Below are positions 9,780 through 18,890 of a stretch of DNA of 64,000 bases, piece by piece. This DNA comes from Flavobacteriaceae bacterium MAR_2010_188 (GTDB lineage: Bacteria > Bacteroidota > Bacteroidia > Flavobacteriales > Flavobacteriaceae). The stretch lies in NCBI GenBank assembly GCA_900104375.1, contig LT629302.1, forward strand, positions 1,580,001-1,644,000, written 5' to 3'. The position numbers and the translations under genes are program-made. Under the pieces are notes generated by a model that was not told the DNA's origin, ran no database searches, and saw nothing but the letters and a program-made list of their open reading frames with translations. Position 1 is the stretch's first letter, and every line of letters starts with the position of its first letter.

Positions 9780-11318
9780 CTAAAACGGAACATCATTATC
9801 GTCATCATCTCCGATGCCAAAAGCATCGGAAGGAGAAGGATAATTTTTTGCCTTGAAAGTATCGTCGTTGGCTGCCGCATTCATCTTACTGTGGTACTCA
9901 CCAAATGGAGTATCGAAATCATCTAAATTATCGAACTTACCTAAATGCCCGATGAATTTTAATCTTATATTGTCTAATCCACCGTTTCTATGTTTAGCAA
10001 CGATAAATTCTGCCTGACCTTCCGTTGGCGATCTTTCTTCGTCATCCCACTCGTCTATCTTATAGTATTCTGGACGGTAAATAAATGAAACGATATCTGC
10101 ATCTTGTTCAATAGCTCCAGATTCACGAAGATCCGATAGAAGTGGTCGTTTGCTACCACCACGAGTTTCCACCGCACGCGATAATTGAGATAATGCAATA
10201 ACCGGAACGTTAAGTTCTTTTGCCAAAGCTTTTAAGTTACGAGATATTGTTGAAATTTCCTGTTCTCGATTTCCTCCTTTCTGGCTACCACCAGCGGTCA
10301 TCAATTGCAAATAATCAATGATGATAAGTTTTATTCCATATTGAGATGAAAGTCTTCTCGCCTTTGCTCGTAAATCGAAAATTGAAAGCGATGGTGTATC
10401 GTCAATAAAAAGCGGAGCGTTCTCCAAGGATTTAACTTTTACGTTAAGTTGTTCCCATTCGTGCTTCTCAAGTTTTCCGGTTCTTAGCTTTTCTGATGAA
10501 AGTCCGGTTTCACTAGAAATTAAACGAGTTATCAACTGTACTGAAGACATTTCTAAAGAGAAAAATGCCACCGGAATATTTTGGTTGACCGCCATATTCC
10601 TTGCCATAGAAAGAGTAAGAGCGGTTTTACCCATACCAGGTCTCGCTGCGACAATGACTAAATCACTTGGTTGCCATCCAGAAGTAAGCTTATCGACTTT
10701 ATCAAATCCAGAAGGAATACCGCTCATTCCTTCTTGGTTAGAAATTTCCTCAATTTTCTTTCTGGCCTTTATAACGAGTGTTTGGGCGGTTTCTGTACTT
10801 TGTTTAACGTTGCCTTGAGTCACTTCGTAAAGTTTGGATTCTGCATTATCCAGCAGGTCAAAAACGTCTACGGTATCATCGTAAGAAGCTTCTATAATTT
10901 CATTTGAAATCTTTATTAAACTCCTTTGGATAAATTTCTGTAAGATGATGCGGGCATGAAACTCGATATGAGCCGAAGATGCGACTCTTTGAGTTAGAGA
11001 AATGAGGTAAAAATCTCCTCCAACCAAGTCTAATTTGGCATCTCTTTTTAATTGGCTCGAAACGGTTAATAAGTCAACAGGCTCACTATTTTCGAAAAGT
11101 TTAAATATTGCTTCAAAGATATATTTATGAGCGTCCTTATAAAATGCTTCTGGGTTTAAAATATCGATAACGTCATCGACGCCTTTTTTATCGATCATCA
11201 TTGCACCCAATACAGCTTCCTCTAAATCAGGAGCTTGCGGCGGAACTTTTCCTTTTTCTAGACTAATTATCTTACTTTTGTCGATTTGGTAGCCCTTGAC
11301 TTGGTTAGGTTGTTTCAT
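9780..11318 (-). CDS. dnaB: Replicative DNA helicase DnaB
   Basis: Hexameric 5'-3' helicase of the replication fork, 512 aa. The N-terminal DnaB domain (PPQAPDLEEAVLGAMMID, about 26-130) and linker lead to the RecA-like domain, with Walker A in AARPGMGKTALTL (about 231-243) and Walker B in LIIIDYLQLM. An acidic C-terminus (DDDDNDVPF) is typical of Bacteroidota DnaB. No intein interrupts it. The nearest downstream minus-strand gene, AI-2E, is 139 nt away with its own promoter box, so dnaB is probably monocistronic. Confidence 0.97.
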   Translation of the reverse strand: MKQPNQVKGYQIDKSKIISLEKGKVPPQAPDLEEAVLGAMMIDKKGVDDVIDILNPEAFYKDAHKYIFEAIFKLFENSEPVDLLTVSSQLKRDAKLDLVGGDFYLISLTQRVASSAHIEFHARIILQKFIQRSLIKISNEIIEASYDDTVDVFDLLDNAESKLYEVTQGNVKQSTETAQTLVIKARKKIEEISNQEGMSGIPSGFDKVDKLTSGWQPSDLVIVAARPGMGKTALTLSMARNMAVNQNIPVAFFSLEMSSVQLITRLISSETGLSSEKLRTGKLEKHEWEQLNVKVKSLENAPLFIDDTPSLSIFDLRAKARRLSSQYGIKLIIIDYLQLMTAGGSQKGGNREQEISTISRNLKALAKELNVPVIALSQLSRAVETRGGSKRPLLSDLRESGAIEQDADIVSFIYRPEYYKIDEWDDEERSPTEGQAEFIVAKHRNGGLDNIRLKFIGHLGKFDNLDDFDTPFGEYHSKMNAAANDDTFKAKNYPSPSDAFGIGDDDDNDVPF

Positions 11319-11385
11319 TGGTAGCGAATGTAACTAAATTGTAATGAAGATATCCATTTTTGAAGTTTTCGATCTTAACATCTCT

Positions 11386-11427
11386 TCAACAATTGAACTG
11401 TTGATAAGTCAAAAAAATTGTTGATAA
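11386..11427 (-). promoter_or_regulatory. Repeated TTATCAACA motifs upstream of dnaB
   Basis: TTATCAACA occurs twice on the minus strand (11407-11399 and 11427-11419), 20 bp apart. A further TCAACA (plus 11386-11391) forms an inverted repeat with the first copy. Each nonamer differs by one base from the DnaA-box consensus TTATCCACA. They lie 80-110 bp upstream of the dnaB start. Confidence 0.35.
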
Positions 11428-11431
11428 CCAT

Positions 11432-11461
11432 AAAAAAAACCAGAATGGATTTATCTGGTTT
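11432..11461 (-). terminator. accA terminator
   Basis: Read on the minus strand: stem AAACCAGA, nine-base loop, stem TCTGGTTT, then a run of eight T (plus-strand A run 11432-11439). It follows the accA stop by about 27 nt. Confidence 0.9.
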
Positions 11462-11487
11462 CGATTACATCATTAAATACTATAATA

Positions 11488-12441
11488 TTAAGACTTATAG
11501 ACCCCCATATTATCGTATTTATCCATTCGCTGAGAAACTAGATCTGCGGGGGATAAGTTTTTTAGATCGTCAAAATTTTTAAGAATCGCTTCTTTAACCG
11601 CAAGGAAAGCACCTTCCCTATCGGCATGTGCTCCACCTAAAGGTTCTTTGATGATTTCGTCAACCAACTTTAACTTCTTCATATCCTTGGCAGTAAGCTT
11701 TAAAGCTTCAGCTGCTTGTTCTTTATACTCCCAGCTTCTCCATAAGATTGAAGAACAAGATTCAGGTGAGATCACAGAATACCAAGTATTTTCTAACATT
11801 AGAACTCTATCACCAACGCCAATTCCTAAAGCACCACCAGAAGCGCCTTCACCTATAATTATCGTGATGATGGGCACTTTTAAGCGGGTCATTTCTAGTA
11901 TGTTCCTTGCGATTGCTTCACCTTGTCCTCTTTCTTCAGCTTCGAGGCCTGGATAAGCACCTGGAGTATCAATAAGCGTAACCACAGGGATGCCGAATTT
12001 TTCCGCCGACTTCATCAACCTTAAGGCTTTTCTATAACCTTCAGGATTTGACATTCCAAAATTCCTATACTGTCTAGTTTTGGTGTTGTATCCTTTCTGT
12101 TGACCGATAAACATAAAGCTCTGATCACCTATTTTACCCAAACCACCAATCATGGCTTTATCATCCTTAACATTTCTGTCGCCGTGAAGTTCTAACCAAG
12201 TATCGCCACATAGCGCTTTTATATGATCTAAAGTATAAGGACGATTTGGATGTCTAGAGAGTTGAACGCGTTGCCAAGCAGTTAGATTTTTATAGATATC
12301 ACGTTTGGTGTCTGCGAGCTTCTTTTCAATTTTTTTGCAAGTTTCCGTAACGTCAACGTCAGTATCCTCACCTATTATCTTGCATTTATTTAATTGCTCG
12401 TGCAGTTCCTTAATCGGAAGCTCAAAATCCAAATATTCCAT
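11488..12441 (-). CDS. accA: Acetyl-CoA carboxylase carboxyltransferase subunit alpha
   Basis: 317 aa, usual AccA size. It transfers the carboxyl group from carboxybiotin to acetyl-CoA, giving malonyl-CoA, the first step of fatty acid synthesis, together with AccD. Family blocks are clear: [48 protein letters not shown] (carboxybiotin side) and the oxyanion-forming [14 protein letters not shown]. The N-terminal coiled coil (about 1-60) is present. Monocistronic, with its own terminator; accD, accB and accC are not in the window. Confidence 0.96.
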   Translation of the reverse strand: MEYLDFELPIKELHEQLNKCKIIGEDTDVDVTETCKKIEKKLADTKRDIYKNLTAWQRVQLSRHPNRPYTLDHIKALCGDTWLELHGDRNVKDDKAMIGGLGKIGDQSFMFIGQQKGYNTKTRQYRNFGMSNPEGYRKALRLMKSAEKFGIPVVTLIDTPGAYPGLEAEERGQGEAIARNILEMTRLKVPIITIIIGEGASGGALGIGVGDRVLMLENTWYSVISPESCSSILWRSWEYKEQAAEALKLTAKDMKKLKLVDEIIKEPLGGAHADREGAFLAVKEAILKNFDDLKNLSPADLVSQRMDKYDNMGVYKS

Positions 12442-12573
12442 TAGGTTAGTATTTTTGATAATTTCTAAGTTTAGATTATTAATAAAATCAGTTCAACACT
12501 AGGTTTTAAAAAGTCAACTAAGATTCGCGGGAATTACAAATTTACAAAATTGAATTAGCTCCTTAAACTAATG

Positions 12574-13482
12574 TCATAACTGTTTTGTTTGGGCAATATT
12601 TAATTTTAGGTTACGTCTTGATAAAATTTCGTTAAGTATCACCACACCAATTACCAAGGCTGCACCAATATAAAACTCAATGCCCATTATCTCTTGTGCA
12701 GGGAATAAAATTATTGCCAAAATAATCCCATAAACAGGTTCTAGATTATAGGTAAGCACCACGGTATAGGGCGTAATATATTTCATAATCTTAATTACAG
12801 CGATAAAGGCATAAGCGGTACAAATGGAAGCCAAAATAAGGAGATAGGAAAGATCAGTAATCGAAAGATTAAAAAAGTCTTTGTTGAAACCTTCACGAAA
12901 TACAAGATGAAAAATGGTTATAAAGAACACCCCACTTATAAACTCATAGAAAGCAATTATTGAAGGTCTTTCCGTTTTAACATGTTGACCGTTTAGGATG
13001 GCAAAGCAAGTCGAGAAAAGAGCAGAAATTATTCCGAGCAATATTCCGTTAATATATTGAAGCTCACTTTTGGTAATCAAATAAACACCAAGAATTACCA
13101 CTATCCCCAGCAAAATCTCGTATCTTTTTATTCTTCTCCGGTAAAACAAGGGTTCTAAAAAGGAGGCGAAAAATGCTCCTGTAGAGAACATTGCCAAAGC
13201 AATTGAGACATTTGATTGTTTAATGGATTCGAAAAAAGTAATCCAATGTAAAGCTATGAGCAGTCCCGCAAGACTATATTGAATGAAATTTTTACGGCTG
13301 ATTTTTAGTTTATAGCGTTTCCAAAGAATATAAATGAACATCAAAATCCCAGCGAAAACCATTCTGTACCAAACCAAATCGATAGAACCGATGCTGATAA
13401 GATTACCAAGAATTGCAGTAAAGCCAGCAATAAAAACTAAAAAGTGAAGATGGAGGTAATTCTTAAAGTTAGCGTTTGGCAT
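12574..13482 (-). CDS. DMT-superfamily (EamA) transporter
   Basis: About 302 aa with ten predicted membrane helices in two EamA repeats (roughly residues 10-135 and 150-285). These are inner-membrane metabolite exporters or importers with unpredictable substrates. The start is placed at the ATG giving MPNANFKNYLHLHFLVFIAG, since the ten residues before it in the open frame (MVFWHFFFFD) lie inside lptG. The start overlaps the lptG 3' end by 14 bp, so it is probably cotranscribed in the tgt-lptG operon. Confidence 0.85.
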   Translation of the reverse strand: MPNANFKNYLHLHFLVFIAGFTAILGNLISIGSIDLVWYRMVFAGILMFIYILWKRYKLKISRKNFIQYSLAGLLIALHWITFFESIKQSNVSIALAMFSTGAFFASFLEPLFYRRRIKRYEILLGIVVILGVYLITKSELQYINGILLGIISALFSTCFAILNGQHVKTERPSIIAFYEFISGVFFITIFHLVFREGFNKDFFNLSITDLSYLLILASICTAYAFIAVIKIMKYITPYTVVLTYNLEPVYGIILAIILFPAQEIMGIEFYIGAALVIGVVILNEILSRRNLKLNIAQTKQL

Positions 13483-14551
13483 ATCGAAGAAGAAAAAATG
13501 CCAAAATACCAAAAATTACATTCGGAAACCAAACGGCTACAATCGGCGAAAAGTCTGATTGTTCTGCCATAACTCCAAAAACCTTATCGAAGAAAACAAA
13601 AACCATGGCGATGGTAATACCAAAGGCTAAATTGATTCCCATCCCTCCTCGCCTTTTTATAGAAGACACGGATACGGCAATAATCGTTAGAATAAAAACT
13701 GAAATCGGTAAACTCCATTTTTTGTACTTGACTACCAAATATCTTCCCATACTTGAAGAACCTCGCAATCTTTCCTTTTCAATAAAATCGTTTAGCTCGC
13801 CATACTGCATTGTTTCGGCAATATAAGTTAGAGGCGTAAGATCATCAATATCAAAATTGAAGACAGTATCCTTTTGTCTTTCCCGTTCTATCACATCATC
13901 AAATTCACCAATGGTTCTTTTGGTATATGTGTTTAATGTGTAAGATGAATCAATTGGATTGTAAACCAGATTATTCGCGGCGATTTTATATTGAAGAACA
14001 TTATCCTTAAAATGTTCTAAAGTGAAATAATAACCACGGTTTATTTTTGGATCAAAATTGTTCAAATAGATGTAATCGGCTTCATTTAATTGCCGGTAAA
14101 TATTGGCGGTCTGCAGCTCTTGGCTGTTTCCGCTCTTTAAATATTTGTACTTAAACTGGTTGAAACCTTTACTCGCCATAGGCGCAAAATACAAACCCAG
14201 GAAAAGGGCTAAGATTGAAACTATGGTTGCTCCGATTAAATAAGGACGCAAAAATCTTGAAAATGAAACGCCCGAGCTTAAAAATGCCACAATCTCTGTG
14301 TTATTGGCCAATTTTGAAGTAAACCAGATAACCGATAAGAACAAGAAAATCGGAAATAGTAGATGCGCAAAGTAAATGGTAAAGTCCAAAAAATATTGTG
14401 CAACTTCTAGAAAAGGCACTTTGTTCTCTAATATTTTTCCGATTTTTTCGGCTAAATGAACAGTAATACCAATCGGTACAAACAGCAACAACATTGTAAA
14501 GAATGTGAGCAGGTATCGTTTGAGTATGTAGCGGTCTAGTATTTTTAGCAT
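13469..14551 (-). CDS. lptG: LPS export permease, LptF/LptG (YjgP/YjgQ) family
   Basis: 360 aa with six membrane helices, three at the N-terminus (about 12-125) and three at the C-terminus (about 275-358), flanking a periplasmic beta-jellyroll domain (about 130-270). This is the LptF/LptG architecture. With LptB, LptC and LptA these permeases extract lipopolysaccharide from the inner membrane toward the outer membrane. The start overlaps the tgt stop by one base (TAATG), showing translational coupling. G rather than F is a guess based on the common tgt neighbour in Bacteroidota. Confidence 0.88.
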   Translation of the reverse strand: MLKILDRYILKRYLLTFFTMLLLFVPIGITVHLAEKIGKILENKVPFLEVAQYFLDFTIYFAHLLFPIFLFLSVIWFTSKLANNTEIVAFLSSGVSFSRFLRPYLIGATIVSILALFLGLYFAPMASKGFNQFKYKYLKSGNSQELQTANIYRQLNEADYIYLNNFDPKINRGYYFTLEHFKDNVLQYKIAANNLVYNPIDSSYTLNTYTKRTIGEFDDVIERERQKDTVFNFDIDDLTPLTYIAETMQYGELNDFIEKERLRGSSSMGRYLVVKYKKWSLPISVFILTIIAVSVSSIKRRGGMGINLAFGITIAMVFVFFDKVFGVMAEQSDFSPIVAVWFPNVIFGILAFFLLRYAKR

Positions 14552-15681
14552 TATAAACGCTTATCCATTTGCTTTACCATCATTGATTTCCAAGTAGCGA
14601 AATCACCTTCTAAAATATGTTTACGCGCTTCGCGAACCAACCATAAATAGAAGCCCAAGTTATGAATTGTTGCGATCTGTTTTCCTAATAATTCGTTAAC
14701 AGAGAATAAATGTTTAAGGTAAGCCTTAGTGTAGTAAGTATCTACGTAAGTAATATCCATCTCATCAATCGGGGAAAAATCATCTTCCCACTTTTTATTT
14801 TTGATGTTTATGGTTCCATGTGCTGTAAAAAGCATTCCATTTCTAGCATTTCTGGTTGGCATCACGCAGTCGAACATATCAATTCCGAGAGCAATATTCT
14901 CTAATATGTTTATGGGAGTACCTACGCCCATAAGATATCTTGGCTTTTCAACTGGCAAGATAGCAGTAACGATTTCGGTCATTTCGTACATTTCTTCTGC
15001 CGGCTCTCCTACCGAAAGACCACCAATCGCATTTCCTTCCGCACCAACGCCAGCAATATATTCCGCCGATTGAACCCGTAAATCTTTATAAGTGCTTCCC
15101 TGAACTATCGGGAAAAATGTTTGCCCATAATCATACCTAAATGGGACTTTTTCAAGATGATTGATACATCTATCCAACCATCTATGCGTCATGTGCATAG
15201 ACCGTTTCGCATAATTGTATTCGCACGGATATGGAGTACATTCATCAAAGGCCATAATTATATCCGCACCAATTTTACGTTGGATTTCCATTACATTTTC
15301 TGGGGTGAAAGTATGGTAACTACCATCGATATGGCTCTTAAATTTTACACCCTCTTCCTTTATCTTTCGGTTGGCCGAAAGGGAATACACTTGGTAGCCT
15401 CCAGAATCGGTTAAGATGTTTCTATCCCAGTTCATGAATTTATGCAATCCTCCCGCTTTCTCTAAAATCTCGGTTTGAGGTCGTAGGTAAAGATGATAGG
15501 TATTCCCAAGGATAATATCCGGATTAATATCTTCTTTTAACTCTCTCTGATGTACACCTTTAACCGTACCGACCGTACCGACCGGCATAAAAATGGGAGT
15601 TTCAATCTTACCATGGTCAGTTGTTATAACTCCTGCCCTAGCTTTGGTCTCTTTATCTTCTTTATTTAGTTGAAATTTCAT
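14551..15681 (-). CDS. tgt: tRNA-guanine(34) transglycosylase
   Basis: 376 aa from MKFQLNKEDKETKAR; the longer open frame would begin inside the promoter. It replaces G34 with preQ1 in GUN anticodon tRNAs on the way to queuosine. Substrate-binding and catalytic blocks are present: FMPVGTVGTVKGV, LTDSGGYQVYSL, MAFDECTPYPC, GGLSVGEP and DMFDCVMPTRNARNGMLF. The usual C-x-C-x2-C zinc triad near the C-terminus is absent: the region reads SPIDEMDITYVDTYYTKAYL without cysteine, although the His of TIHNLGF remains. First gene of the tgt-lptG-DMT operon. Confidence 0.95.
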   Translation of the reverse strand: MKFQLNKEDKETKARAGVITTDHGKIETPIFMPVGTVGTVKGVHQRELKEDINPDIILGNTYHLYLRPQTEILEKAGGLHKFMNWDRNILTDSGGYQVYSLSANRKIKEEGVKFKSHIDGSYHTFTPENVMEIQRKIGADIIMAFDECTPYPCEYNYAKRSMHMTHRWLDRCINHLEKVPFRYDYGQTFFPIVQGSTYKDLRVQSAEYIAGVGAEGNAIGGLSVGEPAEEMYEMTEIVTAILPVEKPRYLMGVGTPINILENIALGIDMFDCVMPTRNARNGMLFTAHGTINIKNKKWEDDFSPIDEMDITYVDTYYTKAYLKHLFSVNELLGKQIATIHNLGFYLWLVREARKHILEGDFATWKSMMVKQMDKRL

Positions 15682-15699
15682 TAGAAGTTTTTCAATCGG

Positions 15700-15707
15700 C
15701 AAACCTA
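15700..15707 (-). promoter_or_regulatory. -7 promoter box of the tgt operon
   Basis: TAGGTTTG on the minus strand (15707 to 15700) fits TAnnTTTG. Transcription should begin about 15 nt before the ATG at 15681, which supports that start over the upstream one. The -33 position reads TTC rather than TTG. Confidence 0.5.
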
Positions 15708-15834
15708 CATAAATTTTTTAAGGATTGAAGTTTTTAAAAAGTTTGCACTTTCAATTTAGACCAACCTAAATATGGATGAATCCTTAGAATTGTTAGCAAG
15801 TGTAAAGAATTCGTTAATAAGTGCGGTAAGGTGC

Positions 15835-15867
15835 TTTTTGTGAAACTTGACATTTACTTTATTTTTG
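15835..15867 (+). promoter_or_regulatory. Transketolase operon promoter
   Basis: TTTTTG (15835-15840), a 19-nt spacer, then TATTTTTG (15860-15867). Predicted transcript start near 15871, 18 nt before the ATG. Confidence 0.7.
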
Positions 15868-15888
15868 GCTTGAATAAAAAAACAAACA

Positions 15889-16734
15889 ATGGCCGATTTA
15901 GCTTATCTAAATGATTTTGTAATCCAAGTAAGAAGGGACATTTTGCGAATGGTCCACAAAGTAAATTCTGGTCATCCAGGTGGATCGTTAGGATGCACAG
16001 AATTTATGGTAGCTCTTTATGCCGAAATAATGGACAGGAAAGAAGGTTTTGATATGGATGGTGAAGGTGAAGATCTGTTTTTCCTTTCCAACGGACATAT
16101 TTCTCCCGTCTTCTATAGCGTCTTGGCAAGAACCGGATATTTTGAGGTTGAAGAATTGAGCACTTTCCGATTAATCAATTCACGTTTACAAGGCCACCCA
16201 ACTACACATGAAGGGTTGCCAGGAATCCGTATTGCATCTGGTTCTTTAGGACAAGGGATGTCCGTGGCATTAGGTGCGGCACAGACCAAAAAACTTAATG
16301 GAGACAATCATTTAGTTTATACTCTTCACGGCGATGGCGAATTGCAAGAAGGTCAAAATTGGGAAGGAATTATGTATGCTGCCGCCAATAAGGTAGATAA
16401 TATCATAAGCACCATAGACCGTAATGGCCAACAGATAGATGGCTCTACCAAGGAAGTTCTAGACTTAGGAAGTTTAAGAGCAAAATTTGAAGCCTTTGGT
16501 TGGACGGTTGTCGATATTGAAGAAGGAAATAGTTTAGAAGCCATAATTAGCGGATTGGCCCAGGCCAAGTCTTTATCTGGAAAAGGCAAACCCGTCTGTG
16601 TTATTCTAGACACGGTTATGGGTAATGGAGTGGATTTTATGATGCATACTCACGCTTGGCATGGTAAAGCACCTAATGATGAACAATTAAAAATAGGATT
16701 AGAGCAAAATCCGGAAACCTTAGGAGATTACTAA
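15889..16734 (+). CDS. Transketolase, N-terminal (thiamine-binding) subunit
   Basis: 281 aa matching only the first domain of transketolase. It includes the thiamine pyrophosphate/Mg motif GDGELQEGQNWEG and SGHPGGSLGC near the N-terminus. With the next gene it forms the two-chain transketolase used in the non-oxidative pentose phosphate pathway to move C2 units between sugars. The partner begins 41 nt after its stop, so both should be one transcript. Split transketolase is common in Bacteroidota and other phyla; this is not a broken gene. Confidence 0.95.
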   Translation: MADLAYLNDFVIQVRRDILRMVHKVNSGHPGGSLGCTEFMVALYAEIMDRKEGFDMDGEGEDLFFLSNGHISPVFYSVLARTGYFEVEELSTFRLINSRLQGHPTTHEGLPGIRIASGSLGQGMSVALGAAQTKKLNGDNHLVYTLHGDGELQEGQNWEGIMYAAANKVDNIISTIDRNGQQIDGSTKEVLDLGSLRAKFEAFGWTVVDIEEGNSLEAIISGLAQAKSLSGKGKPVCVILDTVMGNGVDFMMHTHAWHGKAPNDEQLKIGLEQNPETLGDY

Positions 16735-16775
16735 ACCCATTTAACTTTAATTCAAATAATATTCAGCAAAAGCAC

Positions 16776-17729
16776 ATGAAAACATATAAAAATACTGGAA
16801 GCAACGATACAAGATCAGGATTTGGAGCAGGACTCACAGAATTAGGACAAACCAACGAAAATGTGGTTGCTCTTTGTGCGGATTTAATCGGTTCTTTAAA
16901 AATGGATGATTTCAAAAAGAACCATCCAGAAAGATTTTTTCAAGTTGGGATTGCTGAAGCAAACATGATTGGGATGGCAGCTGGGATGACTATAGGCGGG
17001 AAAATTCCATTTACAGGAACTTTTGCAAACTTTTCGACCGGAAGGGTTTATGACCAAATTCGCCAGAGTGTTGCTTATTCAGATAAAAATGTGAAAATAT
17101 GTGCTTCACATGCCGGGGTGACTTTGGGTGAAGATGGAGCGACACATCAGATTTTAGAAGACATTGGGTTAATGAAGATGCTACCCGGGATGACGGTTAT
17201 CAACACTTGTGATTATAACCAAACTAAGGCTGCAACTTTAGCTATTGCAGAGCATAAAGGACCTGTTTACTTAAGATTTGGGCGTCCAAAAGTTCCAAAT
17301 TTTACAGAAGAGAATCAAAAATTTGAAATTGGCAAAGCTATAGAACTTATTGAAGGAACTGATGTCACCATCATTGCGACCGGTCATCTTGTTTGGGAAG
17401 CATTAGAAGCTGCTAAAACCTTAAATGATGAAGGGATTTCGGCCGAAGTTATCAACATTCACACCATTAAACCATTAGATGAAAAGGCGATTCTTAAATC
17501 AGTTAAGAAAACAAAATGCGTGGTAACTGCCGAAGAACATAACTTTCTTGGTGGATTAGGAGAAAGCGTAGCAAGAACCCTTACTTTAAATTTTCCTGCG
17601 GCCCAAGAATTTGTGGCAACCAAGGATACTTTTGGTGAATCTGGCACACCAGAACAGCTTATGGACAAATATGGTCTTAACGCTGAAGCTATTGTAAAGG
17701 CTACTAAAAAGGTTCTCGCTAGAAAATAA
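16776..17729 (+). CDS. Transketolase, C-terminal subunit
   Basis: 317 aa containing the pyrimidine-binding domain (FFQVGIAEANMIGMAAGMTIGG with the conserved Glu, about 50-75) and the C-terminal regulatory domain (about 185-315, including EEHNFLGGLGESVA). It completes the active site formed with the preceding subunit. No signal peptide; cytosolic. The ATG sits directly after the 41-nt spacer. Confidence 0.95.
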   Translation: MKTYKNTGSNDTRSGFGAGLTELGQTNENVVALCADLIGSLKMDDFKKNHPERFFQVGIAEANMIGMAAGMTIGGKIPFTGTFANFSTGRVYDQIRQSVAYSDKNVKICASHAGVTLGEDGATHQILEDIGLMKMLPGMTVINTCDYNQTKAATLAIAEHKGPVYLRFGRPKVPNFTEENQKFEIGKAIELIEGTDVTIIATGHLVWEALEAAKTLNDEGISAEVINIHTIKPLDEKAILKSVKKTKCVVTAEEHNFLGGLGESVARTLTLNFPAAQEFVATKDTFGESGTPEQLMDKYGLNAEAIVKATKKVLARK

Positions 17730-17781
17730 TATCTGTATAAATACGTTTTTGATATAACAAATCACAAAACGAACAGATATT

Positions 17782-18375
17782 ATGAAAAAAATCATTTTAA
17801 GTATTTTCGCTTTATCACTTTTGAGTTTTTCAGTCCAAGCTCAAAACGGAACTTCCTACGGTATTAAGGGTGGCCTTAACTATAATGGCAACGGTGAGTA
17901 TTTTAAATCTATTGAAGCCAACGCCCAAAATCCCGACCGAAATGTTGGTTATCATTTTGGCGTCTTTGGAAAAATTGGAGACCAAATCTACTTTAAGCCA
18001 GAGCTTGTCTACACCCACACTAAAAGTGATTATAACAGTGACGACTTCGTGATGAACAAAATCGATGCTCCACTTTTGGTTGGTCTTAAATTGTTAGGTC
18101 CAGTAAGTGTCTTTGGTGGACCGGCTTTACAATATATTTTGAATAGTGAGTTCGACGGTATTACCATCGATGATGTAGACAACGACTTTAGTGTAGGTCT
18201 TAATTTCGGAATTGCACTTAACTTCAATAAAATTGGGATCGACCTTCGCTATGAACGAGGGTTTTCGAAAAACGAGGCAAACTTTATGCAGAATAATAAT
18301 CTGGATATCTTTCAGAGCAGTCGTTTAGATACGAGGCCAGAACAACTTATCTTGAGTCTTTCGTTGGCTCTTTAG
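17782..18375 (+). CDS. Outer-membrane beta-barrel protein
   Basis: 197 aa with a signal peptide (MKKIILSIFALSLLSFSVQAQ). The rest alternates polar and hydrophobic residues as in small eight-stranded barrels: YGIKGGLNY, VGYHFGVFGKIGDQIYFKPELVY, VGLNFGIALNFNKIGIDLRYERGF, and a terminal LILSLSLAL strand. It fits the porin-like/OmpW-type beta-barrel families widespread in Bacteroidota. No function can be assigned. It lies 52 nt downstream of the transketolase operon and is closed by a strong terminator. Confidence 0.85.
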   Translation: MKKIILSIFALSLLSFSVQAQNGTSYGIKGGLNYNGNGEYFKSIEANAQNPDRNVGYHFGVFGKIGDQIYFKPELVYTHTKSDYNSDDFVMNKIDAPLLVGLKLLGPVSVFGGPALQYILNSEFDGITIDDVDNDFSVGLNFGIALNFNKIGIDLRYERGFSKNEANFMQNNNLDIFQSSRLDTRPEQLILSLSLAL

Positions 18376-18393
18376 AAGTTGAGAACAAAAAAA

Positions 18394-18422
18394 AAGCCGC
18401 TCCAAAAGGAGCGGCTTTTTTT
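18394..18422. terminator. Terminator after the outer-membrane protein gene
   Basis: Stem AAGCCGCTCC (18394-18403), loop AAAA, stem GGAGCGGCTT (18408-18417), T tail. The A run on the other side makes it bidirectional. Before the IS insertion it would also have served the convergent FKBP gene. Confidence 0.92.
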
Positions 18423-18433
18423 ATTCACTTGCT

Positions 18434-18458
18434 TGACCCGTCCTGAAATAAGTTGACA
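18434..18458 (+). repeat. IS left terminal inverted repeat
   Basis: 25 bp starting TGACCCGTCCTGAAATAAG. It matches the right end except at positions 4, 5 and 18. Next to it is target duplication GCT. Confidence 0.9.
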
Positions 18459-18474
18459 CAAATTCAGCTTATTT

Positions 18475-18870
18475 ATGAAGTATACAGGAAAACCGGGGAA
18501 CAAGCGCACTCAGCGCGATTACAATCTAGGCTTTAAAATGGCCGTAATAGATCAAGTGGAAAAGGGCGAGATGACCTTCAAACAAGCCCAGGAAATATAT
18601 GGTATCCAAGGAAGGAGTACTGTATTGGTCTGGTTGCGAAAACATGGTACCTTAGACTGGAGCAAACCAATACCAAGGGTCGCTACCATCAAAATGAAAG
18701 AAACTCCTGCCCAAAAAATCAAAAGACTGGAAAGAGAGCTGTCCGATGAGAAGCTTAAGAACAAGGTACTCAACACGATGATCGATATCTCAGATCAGCA
18801 ACATGGCACCTCCATCAGAAAAAAGTATTCGCCCAATCGATCCAACGGATCCGACAGCAACAAGGGCTAA
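18475..18870 (+). CDS. IS3-family transposase OrfA
   Basis: 131 aa. The N-terminal helix-turn-helix (RDYNLGFKMAVIDQVEKGEMTFKQAQEIYGIQGRSTVLVWLRKHG, about 15-60) should bind the terminal repeats. A leucine-zipper-like coiled coil follows (about 80-105). The slippery heptamer A-AAA-AAG at 18819-18825 is in exactly the right phase for a -1 shift into orfB, giving the OrfAB transposase. Without slipping, translation stops 15 codons later. Confidence 0.92.
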   Translation: MKYTGKPGNKRTQRDYNLGFKMAVIDQVEKGEMTFKQAQEIYGIQGRSTVLVWLRKHGTLDWSKPIPRVATIKMKETPAQKIKRLERELSDEKLKNKVLNTMIDISDQQHGTSIRKKYSPNRSNGSDSNKG

Positions 18871-18890
18871 GTCTGTCCCGTTGCTGTAGA

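Noticed and set aside
11386-11427. Replication origin
   Set aside because: Only two weak DnaA-like boxes; no dnaA gene, no cluster of boxes, no clear unwinding element.
15681-15702. Longer N-terminus of Tgt (MPIEKLL extension)
   Set aside because: The extension overlaps the predicted -7 box and is not part of the family sequence.
15889-17729. Transketolase broken by a frameshift
   Set aside because: Each half has its own complete start and stop with a 41-nt spacer, as in the known two-subunit form.
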